Source: an uncultured Prevotellaceae bacterium
Lineage (GTDB): Bacteria > Bacteroidota > Bacteroidia > Bacteroidales > Bacteroidaceae
DNA length: 64,000 nt
Assembly: GCA_947176535.1 (NCBI GenBank)
Contig: CAMWQU010000010.1
Location: 1-64,000, forward strand
Direction of reading: 5' to 3'
The position numbers and the translations under genes are program-made. Shown one piece after another: positions 44,025 through 52,232 of this stretch. The stretch's first letter is position 1. Each line of letters opens with the position of its first letter. The notes beneath the pieces were generated by a model. That model worked only from the letters and a program-made list of their open reading frames with translations, was not told where the DNA came from and did no database searches.

Positions 44025-45827
44025 ATGATGAGACATTATCTAATATACCTCATACCGGCAATCTGCCTGCTCTCTGCTTGTCAGTCGGATCTTTACGAGC
44101 CTGAGCAGCCGGAGGCGGGTTCGGGCGAGGCACTGGAAATTACGGTTACGGAAACAGTAAACACTGCCTCCGACACCAGCGTCACGCGCTCCTACGAGCA
44201 AGGTGCTTCGACCTTGTTTGAGAAAGGTGACCGCGTAGGCATCATTATCCTCGATAAGAACGGCCTGATTTTGGCAGACAATGTGCCATATATTTACGAT
44301 GGCAACCGATGGGACTTCGATGAGGACAACACCGACGGGAAGTCGCGTATCTACTACGACGCCACGATGTACAAATACATCGCCTATTATCCCTATACCA
44401 CCCAGGCCGATGTAGAAATAGAGGGTAACGCTGTAGCGACTCAGGAGAAAATCCAGTCGCTGATGAACGAATCTGTTGATGAATATTTCGAGCCTCTTCC
44501 CTTATTCGAATGGAGAAAGGATCAGAGCAAGGAGGAGAACTTCCGATGCTGCGACCCGATGGTGTGGTCTGAGACTTACGAGAACGGACTTCCGACCACG
44601 CGCAATATCAAGGTGGAGCTCAGCCATATAAGGAACTGCTTTGTACTCGACCCGAAAGTGAAATGGAGACTTGCCAACGGCGAGACCATCCACTACCACC
44701 CGAGGAACTATGAGATTGCGTTAACTTATGACACAATTAGCCCACTACTTCATATAATTAACGCCACCGAGCTTGCCGCCACCGATACCGGCTTTGATGA
44801 TTTTTATATCTATATAGGCGATTATAATACCCCTCAGTATCTCAAGTACTACGCGGGCGTTGACAGCACTCGTGTAGATATCACCTATCATGCTGCTGAC
44901 GGCAGCTATCGATATATCTTAGGTGACGATGACGAGTACACTTTCAATTGGGAGTACACCTATCGCGACGGCAAGACCTACGGCGGGGTGCAGACCATAT
45001 GTCCGAATGAGACGCGCAACACGCGCTTTTTCCACGAAGAGACCATTGACATGGGCTATCTTATGGATGATAAAGTGAAGGTGGGCGATTTCTACTGCTG
45101 CAAGAACGGTGTTGGCTATCCTCTGCCATACGATGCTGTAGATCTGCTTGATCCGCGTACCTGCGTGGGGGTCGTTTATCATGTTGGTTTTTATGTTGGT
45201 GGTAAAGGTTCCGATCAGGCCGAATATCCTGAAAAGGTGAGTGCCGACGGCAAGTGCCACGGATATGTCATGGCTCTTACTGAGGCCACTGATACAAAAC
45301 TCCAATGGACCAAGGGGAGCGAAAAAAATCCTATAATCGGTCAAGACAATATCACAGCGGAGTCTGGATTTCTCGGATATCATAATCTGATACAGATTAG
45401 AAACTCACTTACGATATATGGATTTACACTCGAAGACTTTCCCGCATTCTATGCGTGTGTAGAATACGGCAAAAGCGGTTGGCATCAAGGACTTACTCCA
45501 CCTGATGAGAATACTTCCGGCTGGTATCTGCCCGCAGCATCGCAGCTGGAGGATATAAGAGTTAATTTAACTTTTCCTGATAAATATACTTTTTCTGACA
45601 AAGAAAACCTCACGAAGACACTTGCAACCGTCAGGTGCAAGTTACCTCAGGATTGCGAATACCTTGAGTACATACTGCCCAACACAAACATTGGATGGTG
45701 GTCTTCTTCTCAGCGATCTTCATCAGTTAGTGCACTTTGTGTCGGTGTGACTCCAGGTTCAGCTCAAATGAATGGTGCTATGTCGCCTACGACCGAACAT
45801 AATGTGCGTGCGGCCCTTTCCTACTGA
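44025..45827 (+). CDS. Large fimbrillin-family lipoprotein with C-terminal DUF1566-like domain
   Basis: 600-residue lipoprotein, lipobox LLSAC (Cys19 from the first of two adjacent ATGs; 44028 is equally possible). The N-terminal half is fimbrillin-like (ETVNTASDTSVTRSYEQG, FEKGDRVGIIILDKNG, YKYIAYYPYTTQADV). The C-terminal half is paralogous to that of the gene 14 bp upstream: VGDFYCCKNGVGYPLP, RTCVGVVYHVGFYV, HGYVMALTEATD, SGWYLPAASQLEDI, WWSSSQRSS and the end NVRAALSY. The last part (from about 45320) is AT-richer. It is probably a second tip or minor subunit. It ends the fimbrillin cluster and is followed by composite repeat C. Confidence 0.82.
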   Translation: MMRHYLIYLIPAICLLSACQSDLYEPEQPEAGSGEALEITVTETVNTASDTSVTRSYEQGASTLFEKGDRVGIIILDKNGLILADNVPYIYDGNRWDFDEDNTDGKSRIYYDATMYKYIAYYPYTTQADVEIEGNAVATQEKIQSLMNESVDEYFEPLPLFEWRKDQSKEENFRCCDPMVWSETYENGLPTTRNIKVELSHIRNCFVLDPKVKWRLANGETIHYHPRNYEIALTYDTISPLLHIINATELAATDTGFDDFYIYIGDYNTPQYLKYYAGVDSTRVDITYHAADGSYRYILGDDDEYTFNWEYTYRDGKTYGGVQTICPNETRNTRFFHEETIDMGYLMDDKVKVGDFYCCKNGVGYPLPYDAVDLLDPRTCVGVVYHVGFYVGGKGSDQAEYPEKVSADGKCHGYVMALTEATDTKLQWTKGSEKNPIIGQDNITAESGFLGYHNLIQIRNSLTIYGFTLEDFPAFYACVEYGKSGWHQGLTPPDENTSGWYLPAASQLEDIRVNLTFPDKYTFSDKENLTKTLATVRCKLPQDCEYLEYILPNTNIGWWSSSQRSSSVSALCVGVTPGSAQMNGAMSPTTEHNVRAALSY

Positions 45828-45970
45828 CCAAAATCCCGCCCTTGACACTTTCATGACAGTAGCGAAATCCTCTTTAGCCGCAGTTGTGCCTATCTCCCTA
45901 CATTAGTTCCTATTCTCGGGGACCCATCGTGAACTTCTTGCCGCCCATATCGCGGATTCTTGCAGGCAGG

Positions 45971-46175
45971 GGCGGGAAAACTCTATTCATCGGCGGCGGA
46001 CGTCCGTTCATCGTCGATGAACGGACATTCATCGACGATGAATACACTTTTCCTGCCGGGACGATGGATTAGGGGACAGGGAGGTGCATGGAAGTCGGGC
46101 GGGAGAGCGGGGAGAGAGACGGGTGATTCCGCTTCTCTTCGCGCGCGTACCTTATGTATATTATAATACGCGGGA
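45971..46175. repeat. Composite intergenic repeat, copy C (21 bp TTCATCG units)
   Basis: Sits in the 422 bp gap between the fimbrillin cluster and porP. Three 21 bp units begin at 45986, 46007 and 46028, each with TTCATCG and a following GATGAA. The block is bounded by 22 bp inverted arms (45971-45992 and 46036-46057, three mismatches). After some 85 bp of GA-rich sequence come GCGCGCGTAC (46141-46150) and the tail TATATTATAATA. Units and flanks match copy D at 12.9 kb. Nothing else is seen in the gap, and no full TTTG/TAnnTTTG promoter before porP. Confidence 0.8.
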
Positions 46176-46249
46176 GCGGAATTTTCCTTTGCGTAATTTT
46201 TAGTCGGTGCGTACAATAAAGCGGTAACGACGTGCGTTATAAGGAAAGG

Positions 46250-47191
46250 ATGAAAAGACTGTTGTGGTTGGTTGTGGGCGTGCTGACGGCGATACAGAGC
46301 CGCGCACAATACGATGCAGCGTTCGCGAACTATTGGGCGTTGCAATCCTACTTCAACCCTGCGGCAAGCGGCATCGACGGGCTGCTGAACGTGCAAGGTG
46401 CGTACAGTATGCAGTTGGTGGGATTCGAGAACGCCCCGTCTACCATGCTCGCCACCGCCGACCTTCCACTCTTCTTTCTGAATCCCCGACATGGCGCTGG
46501 CGTGGGATTCATGAACGACAAGATAGGTCTGTTCGCCAACAAGAAACTGTACATTCAGTATGCCTATCACCAACCTCTGTGGGGAGGGCGGCTGAGCATC
46601 GGGGCGCGTCTGGGACTGTTGAACGAGACGTTCGACGGTTCGGGGCTCGACCTTTCGGACAGCGGAGACCCCGCATTCGCCACCGCCGAGGTGAACGGAA
46701 CGGGCGTGGACGTGGATGCCGGCGTGCGGTACACTTACAAAAAACTGTGGTACGCCGGTCTGAGTACGATGCACCTGACGGGGCCTACCGTGAAACTGGG
46801 TGACGACAAGACCCATGAGGTCAGCGTGGGGCGGCTCTTCTATGCAACGGGGGGCTACACGGTACATTTCCGTCAGCCGCGCTACGTGCTCTACACTTCG
46901 GCCATCCTGCGCACCGATATGCAGGCTTGGCGCGGGGACGTGACGGCCCGACTGGCCTACGACGGCGAGAAAATCCACCTCTACGGTGGTCTCTCCTACA
47001 GTCCGACGGTGAGCGTGGGTGTCCAGCTCGGTACGACGTTCCACGGGCTGAAGATTGGTTACGCCTACGAGATTTACACGGGCGGCATCGGTGCCCTGCA
47101 CGGCACGCACGAACTGGTGCTGGGCTATCAGATGGACTTGAATGTCTTTAAGAAAGGAAAAAACATGCACAAGAGCGTGCGTATATTGTAA
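46250..47191 (+). CDS. porP: PorP/SprF family T9SS outer-membrane protein
   Basis: 313-residue outer-membrane protein from the ATG at 46250 (MKRLLWLVVGVLTAIQSRAQ signal peptide; an in-frame ATG at 46232 adds six residues). The mature start YDAAFANYWALQSYFNPAAS and the barrel body (GFMNDKIGLFANKKLYIQYA, GLSYSPTVSVGVQLGTTFHG, ELVLGYQMDLNV) are typical of PorP/SprF. In T9SS these proteins anchor the PorK-PorN ring complex or cargo at the outer membrane. It is the first gene of porP-K-L-M-N on the plus strand; porK follows after 40 bp. Confidence 0.9.
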   Translation: MKRLLWLVVGVLTAIQSRAQYDAAFANYWALQSYFNPAASGIDGLLNVQGAYSMQLVGFENAPSTMLATADLPLFFLNPRHGAGVGFMNDKIGLFANKKLYIQYAYHQPLWGGRLSIGARLGLLNETFDGSGLDLSDSGDPAFATAEVNGTGVDVDAGVRYTYKKLWYAGLSTMHLTGPTVKLGDDKTHEVSVGRLFYATGGYTVHFRQPRYVLYTSAILRTDMQAWRGDVTARLAYDGEKIHLYGGLSYSPTVSVGVQLGTTFHGLKIGYAYEIYTGGIGALHGTHELVLGYQMDLNVFKKGKNMHKSVRIL

Positions 47192-47231
47192 CAGCGGGGC
47201 GCGCCCGCAATGCGTTCGAATATAAAGAGAT

Positions 47232-48680
47232 ATGAAACGGAAAACGATATTTGTATGGATGGCAGCCGTGGCTCTGAGTTGGGCCATGACGGCCTGTATG
47301 GGTACCGGAATGTCGGCAAATGCCACGGGTGGAGAAGTTACCGGCGTGAGAAGAACCGCCTTTTCCGAGCCTGTGCCTTTCGGCATGGTGCCCGTGAAGA
47401 AAGGTTCGCTGAAAATCGGTCTGGAGGGGAACGATTCGTTGTGGGGAACGGACTTTCCCGTGCGCGAAATCTCCGTGGACGGCTTCTGGATGGACGAGAT
47501 GGAAGTCTCCAACGCCAAGTACCGCCAGTTCGTGAACTGGGTGCGCGACAGCATCATCCGCGACCGTCTGGCCGACCCTGCTTATGGCGGCGACGAGACC
47601 TACAAGATAGAGGAGGACAAGGAGGGCAATCCCATCACGCCTTACCTGAACTGGAACAAGAATATCCCCTGGCGAAAGGCCAATGAGGAGGAGGCGCGCG
47701 CCATCGAGAGCGTCTACGTCACGCACCCCATCGACGGCACGAAGATGCTGGATGCCTCCCAGATGAACTATCGTTACGAAATCTACGACTATGCTGCTGC
47801 GGCACAACGCAAGTATCGCCTCAATCCCGAGGAGCGCGATCTGAATACAGACCACACGGTAGACCCCGACGAGGTGGTGATGATTAGCAAGGACACGGCA
47901 TGGATTGACGACGACGGACGCATACAGCGGCAGACCATCACGCGGCCCCTGTCTGGCCCGTGGGATTTCCTGAACACCTACATCGTGAACATCTATCCCG
48001 ACACCACGTGCTGGGTGAACGATTTCCGGAATGCCGATAACGAGCGTTATATGAAGCTCTATTTCAATAATCCCGCCTACGACGACTACCCCGTGGTGGG
48101 GGTTACGTGGGAGCAGGCCAACGCTTTCTGCGCATGGCGCACCAACTACCTGCTGAAGGGTCTGGCCGGCATGGCCAAGTACGTCCAGCGTTACCGTCTG
48201 CCCTCCGAGGTGGAGTGGGAGTACGCAGCCCGCGGCAAGTCGGGCGGACAGTTCCCGTGGGAGAGCGGCGAAGTGAAGAGCGACAAAAACTGTTATTACG
48301 CCAACTTCAAGCCCGACCGCGGCAATTACACCGAGGACGGTAGCCTGATTACCTCGAAGTGCGGCATATACAGTGCCAACTCCAACGGACTCTACGACAT
48401 GGCCGGCAATGTGGCCGAGTGGACGAATACCGTCTACACCGAAGCCGGCGTGCAGAGCATGAGCGACATGAACCCCGAACTGCGCTACAATGCGGCAAAG
48501 GAAGACCCGTACCGACTGAAAAGGAAGAGCGTGCGTGGCGGTTCGTGGAAAGACCCCGAGAGCATGATACGCAGTGCGTGGCGCAGTTACGAATACCAGA
48601 ACCAGCCCCGCAGTTACGTGGGTTTCCGTTGCGTGCGTTCCATGGTGAACGACGCCGGCCGTCAGCCGAAGAAGAAGTAA
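47232..48680 (+). CDS. porK: T9SS ring lipoprotein PorK/GldK
   Basis: 482-residue outer-membrane lipoprotein (lipobox MTAC, Cys22) that with PorN forms the periplasmic ring of the type IX secretion system. The body is an FGE-sulfatase (SUMF1-like) fold: FGMVPVKKGSLKIGLEGND, SVDGFWMDEMEVSNAKYRQF, VGVTWEQANAFCAWR, RLPSEVEWEYAARGKSGGQF, NGLYDMAGNVAEWTN, RGGSWKDPES and FRCVR. This fold is structural in PorK; it is not expected to mature sulfatases. porL follows after 35 bp. Confidence 0.94.
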   Translation: MKRKTIFVWMAAVALSWAMTACMGTGMSANATGGEVTGVRRTAFSEPVPFGMVPVKKGSLKIGLEGNDSLWGTDFPVREISVDGFWMDEMEVSNAKYRQFVNWVRDSIIRDRLADPAYGGDETYKIEEDKEGNPITPYLNWNKNIPWRKANEEEARAIESVYVTHPIDGTKMLDASQMNYRYEIYDYAAAAQRKYRLNPEERDLNTDHTVDPDEVVMISKDTAWIDDDGRIQRQTITRPLSGPWDFLNTYIVNIYPDTTCWVNDFRNADNERYMKLYFNNPAYDDYPVVGVTWEQANAFCAWRTNYLLKGLAGMAKYVQRYRLPSEVEWEYAARGKSGGQFPWESGEVKSDKNCYYANFKPDRGNYTEDGSLITSKCGIYSANSNGLYDMAGNVAEWTNTVYTEAGVQSMSDMNPELRYNAAKEDPYRLKRKSVRGGSWKDPESMIRSAWRSYEYQNQPRSYVGFRCVRSMVNDAGRQPKKK

Positions 48681-48715
48681 ACTTTTGAAATCGTCAAATT
48701 GTCGAATATACACTT

Positions 48716-49513
48716 ATGGCAAAGAAATTGAATCTTATAGAAGTCATCCAGAAATGGATGGACACCATGGCCGGACAGACCTTCATGAACTACGCCTACT
48801 CATGGGGTGCGGCCGTCGTAATTTTGGGTACGTTGTTCAAACTGACCCACCTTCCGGGTGCTAACCTGATGCTGTTTATCGGCATGGGTACGGAGGTATT
48901 TGTGTTCGTAGTGGCCGGTTTCGAGCGCGTTACGGAGAAAATGCCCGAAACAACGGCTGAGACCCTGTCTCCGGAGACCCTCGAGGAACTGGCCGGCGCG
49001 GCTGCCGCAGCAGCGCGGAACACCGGCACCGCAGGTGGCGGAACCGTTGTCATCGGCGGTGGGATGCCCCTTGCCGCAGCAGAGGGTGCCGTGGGTGCGC
49101 AGCCTGTCATTCAGGGCGGAACGTTCATCACCGGTGCCGCTCCTTTGGATGCCGCCAGTGTGCAGGCCACCGATCCTGCGGCCGTAGAAGAGGCCGTGAA
49201 GAACTATGCCGAGCAACTGACCGAGCTGACGGAGGTACTGGGTCGCGTGAAGACGCAGGCCGAGCGGATGTCTACGGACAGCGAGGAGATGGAGAACCTC
49301 AACCGGACGCTGACCGGCATAGCCACCATCTACGAGTTGCAGCTCAAGAACATCAGCAAGCAGGTGGCTACCATAGAGCAGATAGACGAGCAGACCCGTC
49401 GCATGGCGCAGCAGATAGAAGAACTGAACAACGTCTATGCACGTATGATAAAGGCACTGACCGTGAATGTGGTCGGCCCCATCGCTGCCGCTCCCTCGCA
49501 GCCGGAACAGTAA
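48716..49513 (+). CDS. porL: T9SS motor protein PorL/GldL
   Basis: 265-residue inner-membrane protein. Two transmembrane helices lie at about residues 22-40 (AYSWGAAVVILGTLFKL) and 45-65 (ANLMLFIGMGTEVFVFVVAG), with the conserved Glu in the second helix that senses the proton motive force in GldL. The cytoplasmic part is an Ala/Gly-rich linker followed by a long coiled coil (about 160-245). With PorM it forms the rotary PMF-driven motor that powers T9SS. Length and order within the operon are as in other Bacteroidota. Confidence 0.94.
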   Translation: MAKKLNLIEVIQKWMDTMAGQTFMNYAYSWGAAVVILGTLFKLTHLPGANLMLFIGMGTEVFVFVVAGFERVTEKMPETTAETLSPETLEELAGAAAAAARNTGTAGGGTVVIGGGMPLAAAEGAVGAQPVIQGGTFITGAAPLDAASVQATDPAAVEEAVKNYAEQLTELTEVLGRVKTQAERMSTDSEEMENLNRTLTGIATIYELQLKNISKQVATIEQIDEQTRRMAQQIEELNNVYARMIKALTVNVVGPIAAAPSQPEQ

Positions 49514-49546
49514 TTATCCATTGTCTCTACAGTCAATAAGAAAAAG

Positions 49547-51100
49547 ATGGCTCAGATAAAGAAAAAGAAAGTATCGCCGCGTCAGAAGATGATAAACCTG
49601 ATGTACGTCGTGCTGATGGCTATGTTGGCTCTGAATGTCAGCAGCGATGTGCTGAAGGGATTCACCCTCGTGTCGGACAAACTGGACCGTTCGACACGGA
49701 ATGCCATGCACATCAACGAGGGCATCTACCGTAACTTCGACGAGCAGATGAAAGCCAATCCCGCCAAGGTGAAGGAGTGGTACGACAAGTCGCAGTACGT
49801 GAAGCGGATGAGCGACTCGCTCTACAATCTGGCGGAGGAACTGAAGGTGGCCATCGTGAAGAAGAGCGACGGCAAGAACGGAGACGTGCATGACATCCGC
49901 AATCAGGAAGACCTTGAAGCCGCAAGTGCCGTGATGCTGGCGCCGAACAACGGACGCGGGGAAGAACTCTTCAGGGCCATCAACAGCTACCGTGAGCGAA
50001 TCACCCGCATGGTGACTGACCCGGACAAGCGGAAGATTATCGAGGATAACCTCAGTACGGAAGTACCTGAAAAGGGAAAGAGAGAGGGAAAGAACTGGCA
50101 GGAATATATGTTCGAGAGTATGCCCGCGGCAGCAGCCGTGACCTCACTGACGCAGTTGCAGAACGACGTCCGTTCCGCCGAGGGAGAGGTTCTGCATACG
50201 TTGGTGAGCAACATCGACGTGAAAGACATCCGCGTGAATGAGGTGAACGCCTACGTGGTGCCCAACGCGCAGACCATTGTGCAGGGAGGACGTTTCACGG
50301 CGCAGATATTCATGGCGGCCGTAGATACCACCAACCGCCCCGTCATCTACGTGGGAGGAAAGGAGATAAAAAGCGATCGCGGAATCTACGAAACGGTCTG
50401 CAACAGCACGGGCGACTTCACCTTGACGGGATGGATAGAGACCCTGAACGGAAGCGGGGAGAAGGTGCGCCGCGACTTTTCACAGAAATACACCGTCATC
50501 CCTCCCGGTGCCACGGTGAGTGCGGACATCATGAACGTACTCTATGCCGGGTATGACAACCCGATGAGCGTGAGTGTGCCGGGTATTCCCTCCAATCGTC
50601 TGCGGGTGAGCATGACCGGAGGTTCGTTCACTCAAAAGGGCGACGGAAAGTATATTGCCCGGCCGACCAATGTGGGAGGCGAGGCCGTGATAAGTGTGGC
50701 TGCCGAGACCGAAGGACGTGTGCAGGAGATGGGTAAGTTCACTTTCCGTGTGCGCAAATTGCCCGACCCCACGGCCTATATCGCTGTCGGCGACGACCAT
50801 TTCCTCGGCGGAAAGCTGGCCAAACAGGCTTTGATGAGTATGACCGACCTGAAGGCCGCCATCGACGACGGATTGCTGAACATACCGTTCACGGTGAAAG
50901 GCTTTGAGATGGTCTTCTATGACAATATGGGAAATGTCATCCCCGAAATATCGCAGACCTCGGCATTCACCGAGCGTCAGAAGAACCTGATACGGCAACT
51001 GGCTCGCGGCAAGCGTTTCTACATCACGAAGATTCGCGCCGTAGGCCCCGATGGCATCGAGCGCACGCTGAACGGCGCCATGGAAGTGATAGTAAACTGA
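49547..51100 (+). CDS. porM: T9SS motor shaft protein PorM/GldM
   Basis: 517-residue inner-membrane protein with one N-terminal transmembrane helix (MINLMYVVLMAMLALNVSSD, about residues 14-33) and a long periplasmic region made of four domains, D1 helical and D2-D4 beta-rich (YVVPNAQTIVQGGRFTAQIF, PGIPSNRLRVSMTGGSF, VRKLPDPTAYIAVGD). It spans the periplasm as a dimeric shaft linking the PorL motor to the PorK-PorN ring. Start and length are those of the family; porN follows after 31 bp. Confidence 0.95.
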   Translation: MAQIKKKKVSPRQKMINLMYVVLMAMLALNVSSDVLKGFTLVSDKLDRSTRNAMHINEGIYRNFDEQMKANPAKVKEWYDKSQYVKRMSDSLYNLAEELKVAIVKKSDGKNGDVHDIRNQEDLEAASAVMLAPNNGRGEELFRAINSYRERITRMVTDPDKRKIIEDNLSTEVPEKGKREGKNWQEYMFESMPAAAAVTSLTQLQNDVRSAEGEVLHTLVSNIDVKDIRVNEVNAYVVPNAQTIVQGGRFTAQIFMAAVDTTNRPVIYVGGKEIKSDRGIYETVCNSTGDFTLTGWIETLNGSGEKVRRDFSQKYTVIPPGATVSADIMNVLYAGYDNPMSVSVPGIPSNRLRVSMTGGSFTQKGDGKYIARPTNVGGEAVISVAAETEGRVQEMGKFTFRVRKLPDPTAYIAVGDDHFLGGKLAKQALMSMTDLKAAIDDGLLNIPFTVKGFEMVFYDNMGNVIPEISQTSAFTERQKNLIRQLARGKRFYITKIRAVGPDGIERTLNGAMEVIVN

Positions 51101-51131
51101 TAGAGTAAAAAGTAAAGAGATAAAGATAAAA

Positions 51132-52226
51132 ATGAAGAAGTTCGCATTTCTTATTCTTGGTTTTTCATTTTTAATTTCGACGCAGTCGGTTTGGGGACAG
51201 CCCACCAAACGTCGGAGCACCACCAGCAATGCCGTAGCTCGCAAAGGGCAGCCCGCAGAGCAGAAAACCGATCGTGCCTCGCTGATGTTCCCCGTCAGTG
51301 AGGACATGCCGGAGGACGTAGTATGGCGGCGCGACATTTACCGCCAGCTCGACCTGACGGCCGACAAGAATGCGCCTCTCTATTATCCTGTGGAGCCGAA
51401 CGACCGGCAGGTGAATCTTTTTACCTATATCTTCCGCTTGTTCCTTGCCAACCGCATACCGGTCTATACCTACAAACTGGATGGCAACGAGTCGTTTGCG
51501 GAGAAAGACCGCATAAAGGATGCGAAAGAGCTTCTCGACCGCTATTACATCTACTACGAGGAGGAGAACGGGAAGTACAAGGTGGCGGACAACGACGTGC
51601 CGTCGGCGCAGGTGAAACGCTACTATGTGAAGGAAAGCAATTACTTCGATCAGCGCACGGGCACCTATCGTTCCAGAGTGACGGCCTTCTGCCCCGTGCT
51701 GATGGACGAGGACGAGGACTTCGGCAGTGCCTCCGCTCCCAAACCGCTCTTCTGGGTGAAGTATGATGATGTGGCTCCTTATCTGAGCCGCCTGCCGATG
51801 ATGGCGAGCAATCTGAATAATGTGATCAACATGACGGCCGACGATTACTTCACGCTGAACCGCTATGAAGGAAAGATTTATAAGACGGCAAATTTGCAGG
51901 GACGTGTGCTGGCCAACGAGACAGACACCGTCAAACTGAGAAAGGAACAGCAGAAGATAGAGCAGCAGCTTACGGACTTCGAGAAGGAGATATGGCGGCC
52001 GTCGGAAAAGAAAGATACGCTGGACAGTACGGCTGTGGCCTCTCCTCAGAAGCAGACGAAGACCGTGAAGAACCGGGTTGCGGAAAAGTCTGCGGCATCC
52101 GGAGAAGCTGTGGCCAAGAAGACGACCACGCGCCGTTCCGCTTCCGCCACGACCGAGAAACAGCAGAAACCCAAGACCCGAACTGCGACCACGCCCGTGG
52201 CCAGTGCCCGCCGCACGCGTCGATAA
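51132..52226 (+). CDS. porN: T9SS ring protein PorN/GldN
   Basis: 364-residue periplasmic protein with a signal peptide (MKKFAFLILGFSFLISTQSV). The core (about 55-290) has EDVVWRRDIYRQLDLTADKN, NLFTYIFRLFLANRIPVYTY, LDRYYIYYEEENGKYKV and FWVKYDDVAPYL, diagnostic of PorN/GldN, which binds PorK and PorM. The last 70 or so residues are low-complexity, rich in Lys, Arg, Thr and Ala (ending SARRTRR), a basic tail of unknown role. The stop codon lies 6 bp before the priA start, so the two are probably on one message. Confidence 0.92.
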   Translation: MKKFAFLILGFSFLISTQSVWGQPTKRRSTTSNAVARKGQPAEQKTDRASLMFPVSEDMPEDVVWRRDIYRQLDLTADKNAPLYYPVEPNDRQVNLFTYIFRLFLANRIPVYTYKLDGNESFAEKDRIKDAKELLDRYYIYYEEENGKYKVADNDVPSAQVKRYYVKESNYFDQRTGTYRSRVTAFCPVLMDEDEDFGSASAPKPLFWVKYDDVAPYLSRLPMMASNLNNVINMTADDYFTLNRYEGKIYKTANLQGRVLANETDTVKLRKEQQKIEQQLTDFEKEIWRPSEKKDTLDSTAVASPQKQTKTVKNRVAEKSAASGEAVAKKTTTRRSASATTEKQQKPKTRTATTPVASARRTRR

Positions 52227-52232
52227 ATCTTT

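Noticed and set aside
47232..48680. Formylglycine-generating enzyme for the sulfatase
   Set aside because: The FGE-like fold is that of PorK/GldK: lipobox, neighbours porP/L/M/N. Sulfatases of anaerobes are matured by radical SAM enzymes instead.
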